This document shows positions 60,570-64,000 of a stretch of DNA of 64,000 bases, one piece after another. Position 1 is the first letter of the stretch, and each line of letters opens with the position of its first letter. Source of the DNA: CAG-873 sp910578365 (GTDB lineage Bacteria > Bacteroidota > Bacteroidia > Bacteroidales > Muribaculaceae); the NCBI GenBank assembly GCA_951635545.1, contig OX620685.1, positions 2,294,001 through 2,358,000 on the forward strand, read 5' to 3'. The notes beneath the pieces were generated by a model that worked only from the letters and a program-made list of their open reading frames with translations, made no database searches and was not told where the DNA came from. The position numbers and the translations under genes were made by a program.

Positions 60570-61982
60570 ATGAAAGCGAATGGCTATTATAACCATCCAC
60601 GTTTTCCGATGGAAGCCGGATGTGGATTGATCGAGGAGGATAGCATTGCCTTTACCAGCGATTCCGGTAAAACTACCGAAACTCCTTCTTTCCCTTTGGA
60701 GATATTTCCGAAAGCAATCCGCGACATAATAGAGGCTCTTGAGGAGTATGAGAACTATAATGTCGATTTCACTTCGGCTTCATTCCTTACAGTATTCGCG
60801 GCTGCTATGGGCAACACTTGGTCAGTCCGCTTCATGACAGGATGGGTAAGCCGACCGATAATCTACATGGTGCTTGTAGGCTCGCCGAGCTGCGGCAAGA
60901 CTCCGCCATTGCAACAGGCGGTCGCACCTCTTCTCAAACTCGACGGAGAGTATGACATGATCTACTGCAAGGAGATGGAAACCTACCGCCGATGGGAACG
61001 CATGTCGGCAAAGCAGCGTGAGAGACATTCTCTTCCTGAAGAAATGAAGATGCCTAAGCGAAAATGCCATGTAGTGGTTGATTCCACCGTAGAGGCTCTT
61101 ATCGGAGCTTTGCGCGACAATCCGCGCGGAGTGCTGATTTACAAGGATGAGATAGACAGCCTTCTTTCCAATTTCAACCGCTACAACGGTTCGGACGAGG
61201 GCTACTTTCTCAGTCTGTTCAGCGGTACGCCTTTCAAGTACAGCCGAAAGTCAAACAACGAGCATATCTTCCTCGCCAATCCCTATTGTTCTATTATTGG
61301 CACTACACAGCCCGGTCGTCTGGGCGAACAGTTCGGCGGCAAGCGAATGATGAATGGCTTTTCATCTCGATTCCTGAAAGTCTATCCCGAAATTGACAAG
61401 ATGCCGTCGTGGAACGACACCGCCATGCCTGACAGCGTTCTTGAAGAATGGGAGCGAATTATCCGAAAGGTGGTAGCCGCTACTCCTTCAACAGACCAAG
61501 AGGGAAAAGCAACCTCAATAGAGCTACTGTTTTCCCAAGAGTCGAAGCTCCGCATAATTCAGTGGAAAGACGAGGTCAATAACAAGGTCTATGCTGAAAC
61601 GGATTCGGATGCTGTCAGGGCGTTGTGCGGCAAACTGGAAACTTATCTCGTCCGCTTCTGCCTGGTCATACAGATTATGCACTGTATCTGTGGAGAATCG
61701 GGCATGGATAAAATTGAACCGGGAACTGCCGAACTCGCCATCAGGCTCACCGAATATTTCAGAAACATGGAGAGCCGGATTGCACCGGAGATTGAACCCG
61801 GCATCCTCGACAACCGGTTCACCGAGTTACTCGGAAACCTCAGGGATTCGTTCACCACAGCCGAGGCAGTCAGGGAAGCCCTGCAACTCGGAATCTCGGA
61901 ATCCTCGGTCAAGAGATTCCTAAGAGACGGAGGCCGAGGATTCGTGAAGAAAAAGTCACACGGTTGCTATCGCAAAATATGA
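60570..61982 (+). CDS. DUF3987 primase/helicase-like ATPase (module 2)
   Basis: 470-aa replication ATPase. Walker A-like VLVGSPSCGKTPPLQQAVAP (Pro replaces the usual Ser/Thr, which is common in DUF3987), Walker B GVLIYKDEIDSLL, and ANPYCSIIGTTQPGRLGEQF as the sensor region. The C-terminal winged helix includes FTTAEAVREALQLGISESSV. DUF3987 proteins serve replication of Bacteroidetes mobilizable elements, as DUF5906 does in module 1. Full length. Confidence 0.85.
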   Translation: MKANGYYNHPRFPMEAGCGLIEEDSIAFTSDSGKTTETPSFPLEIFPKAIRDIIEALEEYENYNVDFTSASFLTVFAAAMGNTWSVRFMTGWVSRPIIYMVLVGSPSCGKTPPLQQAVAPLLKLDGEYDMIYCKEMETYRRWERMSAKQRERHSLPEEMKMPKRKCHVVVDSTVEALIGALRDNPRGVLIYKDEIDSLLSNFNRYNGSDEGYFLSLFSGTPFKYSRKSNNEHIFLANPYCSIIGTTQPGRLGEQFGGKRMMNGFSSRFLKVYPEIDKMPSWNDTAMPDSVLEEWERIIRKVVAATPSTDQEGKATSIELLFSQESKLRIIQWKDEVNNKVYAETDSDAVRALCGKLETYLVRFCLVIQIMHCICGESGMDKIEPGTAELAIRLTEYFRNMESRIAPEIEPGILDNRFTELLGNLRDSFTTAEAVREALQLGISESSVKRFLRDGGRGFVKKKSHGCYRKI

Positions 61983-62189
61983 CTCATGCGCTGACACTAT
62001 GAACTTTTGACATTATGACATTTTCGACCGAGGTCGAACTGACTGAGATACCCCGGTTGCTCACGCCTGATTTGGAGTATAAACCTTGCTTTGCAAGATA
62101 TGCCGATTGTGTCCACAACGGCAATCCCGCCTCCCCCAAGGTGAGGATCAATCCCGCTCGAAACTCGCAGTCTTTTGTCTAATGATACA

Positions 62190-62520
62190 TTGCCCGTGAA
62201 CGATGATAGACTGAAAAATGAATGATGATAAACTGAAAATATGCGGTTGATAGATTATTCAATATCGCATTTATCATGAACCGTGATACTTCGGTTTATC
62301 GGTCATCGTCACATTGGATAATCGATACATTGGATAATCGATACATTGGATAATATGATAATGAGCCATTGGACAATAAGTCATCGGGTAATGGAGCATT
62401 GGATAATCAGACAATCGAGTCACTAAGATATTATATCATCAAGGTATCAGTTCATCAAATCATCAAGCAATCATTATACCAAGTCATATAGTCTTCATTG
62501 TATCAGATATTCAATCAACC
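62190..62520. repeat. Iteron-like repeats in the 577-bp gap before mobC
   Basis: Three consecutive units of CATTGGATAATCGATA (62312-62358, last one altered), followed by degenerate copies (CATTGGACAAT, CATCGGGTAAT, CATTGGATAATCAGACAATC). On both sides are GATGATA-AACTGAAAA and ATCATCAAG-type short repeats. Positioned between helicase and MobC exactly like the inverted repeat of module 1, so a candidate origin (oriV or oriT). Confidence 0.65.
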
Positions 62521-62558
62521 AATCTATCAAACCATAATATCTTAAAAAGTTAATCTCT

Positions 62559-62939
62559 ATGCCGGATAAAAAATCCATCACTATAAAAATACGTGTCGAT
62601 TCGCAGACCCACGCAGAAATGCAGTCAAGAGCCGACCGATACACCGACGGTAATCTGAGTGCGTTTGTACGTTGTGCCACACTCAAATATGAAGAGCAGC
62701 CGATGGCTGACCAAGACAATCCCCGTATGATTGCTTTGATCAAGTCCGCTATCAAGCTCATCGAAAGAACCGGCACCAACACCAATCAGGTTGCGAAGCA
62801 CATCAACGAGCAGCAGAAAATGAATCCTTACTCGTTGCGGGCGGCAGATCTTCTTCCCTTCGGTCAGTTTTGCGAGGGTACAGATAAAATCCGACAGATG
62901 CTGACATACCTCTATAACATAATAATCACAGGTAAATGA
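62559..62939 (+). CDS. MobC-like relaxosome protein (module 2)
   Basis: 126-aa protein. N-terminal ribbon-helix-helix (ITIKIRVDSQTHAEMQSRAD, NLSAFVRCATLKYE), then the MobC signature GTNTNQVAKHINEQQKMNPY. Little similarity to the module-1 MobC, so the two modules have separate origins. It overlaps the relaxase start by 4 bp (ATGA). Confidence 0.87.
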   Translation: MPDKKSITIKIRVDSQTHAEMQSRADRYTDGNLSAFVRCATLKYEEQPMADQDNPRMIALIKSAIKLIERTGTNTNQVAKHINEQQKMNPYSLRAADLLPFGQFCEGTDKIRQMLTYLYNIIITGK

Positions 62940-64000
62940 TAGTCAAGAAACTCAACGATGTGTCCGGCGGCGGTTTCCCCGGCGCTCGATATAACGAGAA
63001 GAAGATTGCCGATGGTGTGGCATCCCTCATGGCGATGGAGAATGTCAGCGAAGCGTTGCGTCACAATGTAGATACGCTGCACCGCTTCGGCCTTGATGCG
63101 TCGGCAGAAGTCGAGAGGTATCTGAAAGAAAGTTCAAAGACCTATGGCAATACAAAGACAACACGTTTCCAGTTCCATGTGTCGGCCTCCGTGAAAGGAC
63201 GCGCCATGTCGCCGGAAGAACTTACCGACTTTGCGCGTGAGCTTATGGTGGGTATGGGATATGCCCGTCAGCCGTATTTTGTTTACGCCCACCATGATAC
63301 CGGCAACAACCATGTGCATATTCTCTCGACGAGAATCAAGCCTAACGGTTATGCCATTTCTGACCATCAGGACAGGCGCAGGCTTAACGAGTGCGCAAAC
63401 CGCATACTCTCTCCTGACATCAAGAAAGATATTGACCGAATTCTCAGCTACGACTACGAAACGGAGGGGCAGTTTGCCAATATCGTCAAGACTCACGGTT
63501 ACAAGATAGAGAAATCGCTCGACGGCTACCGTCTGTTCAAGTGTGGAGGCAACGCCGGGAATATCGCCATCGATGACATCCTCAATCGAATCACCAAGAA
63601 CAACCCCAAGCGTAAAGATCGCGCTACGCAGCTTCGCGCTATAATCCGGAAATACAAGGGCGAGATAGCCGAGGGAAAATGTCAAAATGTCGATAATGTC
63701 AAAGTGTCAAAAGGTAAGAAGCGAAAGCCGGTAAAGGCAAAGTTGAACACCGACATCCGCAAAATACTTGACAACCACGGCAAGCCGTTGAGCGAGGAGA
63801 ACTGCCAGCGCATACAGACTCTCAATGATGTTCTCAAGACAAAGTTTGGCATAGACATCAGTTTCCAGAAGGACAAGGACGGCAGGGTGAGAGGCTACAG
63901 TATAATCGACCATGCCGAAAAGATAGCCTTCGACGGCAGCAAGGTGATGAAACTGTCGGAGCTTATTGATTTCGCCATCAAACCACAGAGGAAACCATCG
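62936..64000 (+). CDS. Relaxase/mobilization nuclease (module 2), continues beyond window
   Basis: Starts MIVKKLNDVSGGGFPGARYN at ATG 62936 and stays open for 355 codons to the window end. The PF03432-type core is clear: catalytic Tyr region near the N-terminus, then RFQFHVSASVKGRAMSPEEL and YFVYAHHDTGNNHVHILSTR, whose His cluster binds the metal for nicking oriT. The N-terminal ARYNEKKI arrangement is typical of Bacteroidetes MobB-like relaxases. Not related at sequence level to the relaxase of module 1. Confidence 0.9.
   Translation, partial: MIVKKLNDVSGGGFPGARYNEKKIADGVASLMAMENVSEALRHNVDTLHRFGLDASAEVERYLKESSKTYGNTKTTRFQFHVSASVKGRAMSPEELTDFARELMVGMGYARQPYFVYAHHDTGNNHVHILSTRIKPNGYAISDHQDRRRLNECANRILSPDIKKDIDRILSYDYETEGQFANIVKTHGYKIEKSLDGYRLFKCGGNAGNIAIDDILNRITKNNPKRKDRATQLRAIIRKYKGEIAEGKCQNVDNVKVSKGKKRKPVKAKLNTDIRKILDNHGKPLSEENCQRIQTLNDVLKTKFGIDISFQKDKDGRVRGYSIIDHAEKIAFDGSKVMKLSELIDFAIKPQRKPS

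Noticed and set aside
62300..62420. CRISPR array
   Set aside because: Units are directly adjacent and degenerate with no unique spacers, and no cas gene is present.

Overview
The window looks like a chromosome segment from a gut Bacteroidales, most likely a Muribaculaceae-type organism. The reasons are: TAnnTTTG -7 promoter boxes in front of many genes; little use of Shine-Dalgarno sites; typical Bacteroidales families (DUF5103/T9SS plug protein, DUF3109, BspA-like LRR protein, GH35 galactosidase, DUF3408, DUF3987 and DUF5906 helicases); and insertion-sequence types common in the phylum. This is inference from gene content; no 16S is present.

Layout. Bases 1-3.5 kb are an IS pile (IS3 end, IS982, IS30) that has truncated a host gene. 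From 3.5 to 17.2 kb lies a well-kept core: typA-folP-cdaA, an Na+-coupled symporter with a small partner, tRNA-Arg(CCG), ung-DUF5103-DUF3109, a GH35 beta-galactosidase decayed by deletions, and a three-gene minus-strand Sel1-repeat group. From 17.4 to 28.3 kb is an accessory island: a PD-(D/E)XK-like gene split by IS30, gene stumps, a phosphoesterase, a WYL regulator divergent from an rtcB-prfH RNA-repair/ribosome-rescue pair, a BspA-like surface protein, a tRNA-like gene split by IS982, and a stand-alone LHH-type nuclease.

From 28.3 to 38.4 kb three identical IS3 copies and two IS4 copies enclose small islands. The most interesting holds a roughly 360-nt leader that folds into a long nested stem (32,140-32,310), a 73-aa protein and a two-TM protein cut by IS3. 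From 38.4 to 41.3 kb is an outer-membrane receptor gene interrupted by IS630. From 41.5 to 47.5 kb is mobilization module 1 (minus strand): HTH protein, DUF5906 helicase, DUF3408 protein, MobC and relaxase, preceded by a 1.2-kb ORF-free, hairpin-dense leader behind its own promoter. A diverged copy of part of that leader lies at 49.06-49.36 kb. From 49.4 to 51.7 kb is an RloA/RloB (AbiL-like) two-gene defence system.

From 51.7 to 58.8 kb is a nested stack: an old ISAs1 copy interrupted by a second ISAs1, then by IS110, then cut by IS4 and followed by IS3. From 58.8 kb to the end is a second, unrelated mobilization module (plus strand): membrane protein, unknown protein, HTH protein, DUF3987 helicase, repeat-rich putative origin, MobC, and a relaxase running off the window.

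The core genes are housekeeping. The rest is a defence and mobilization island in which IS elements have disrupted many genes. Because several insertions left exact target duplications, the original genes can be reconstructed from the sequence.
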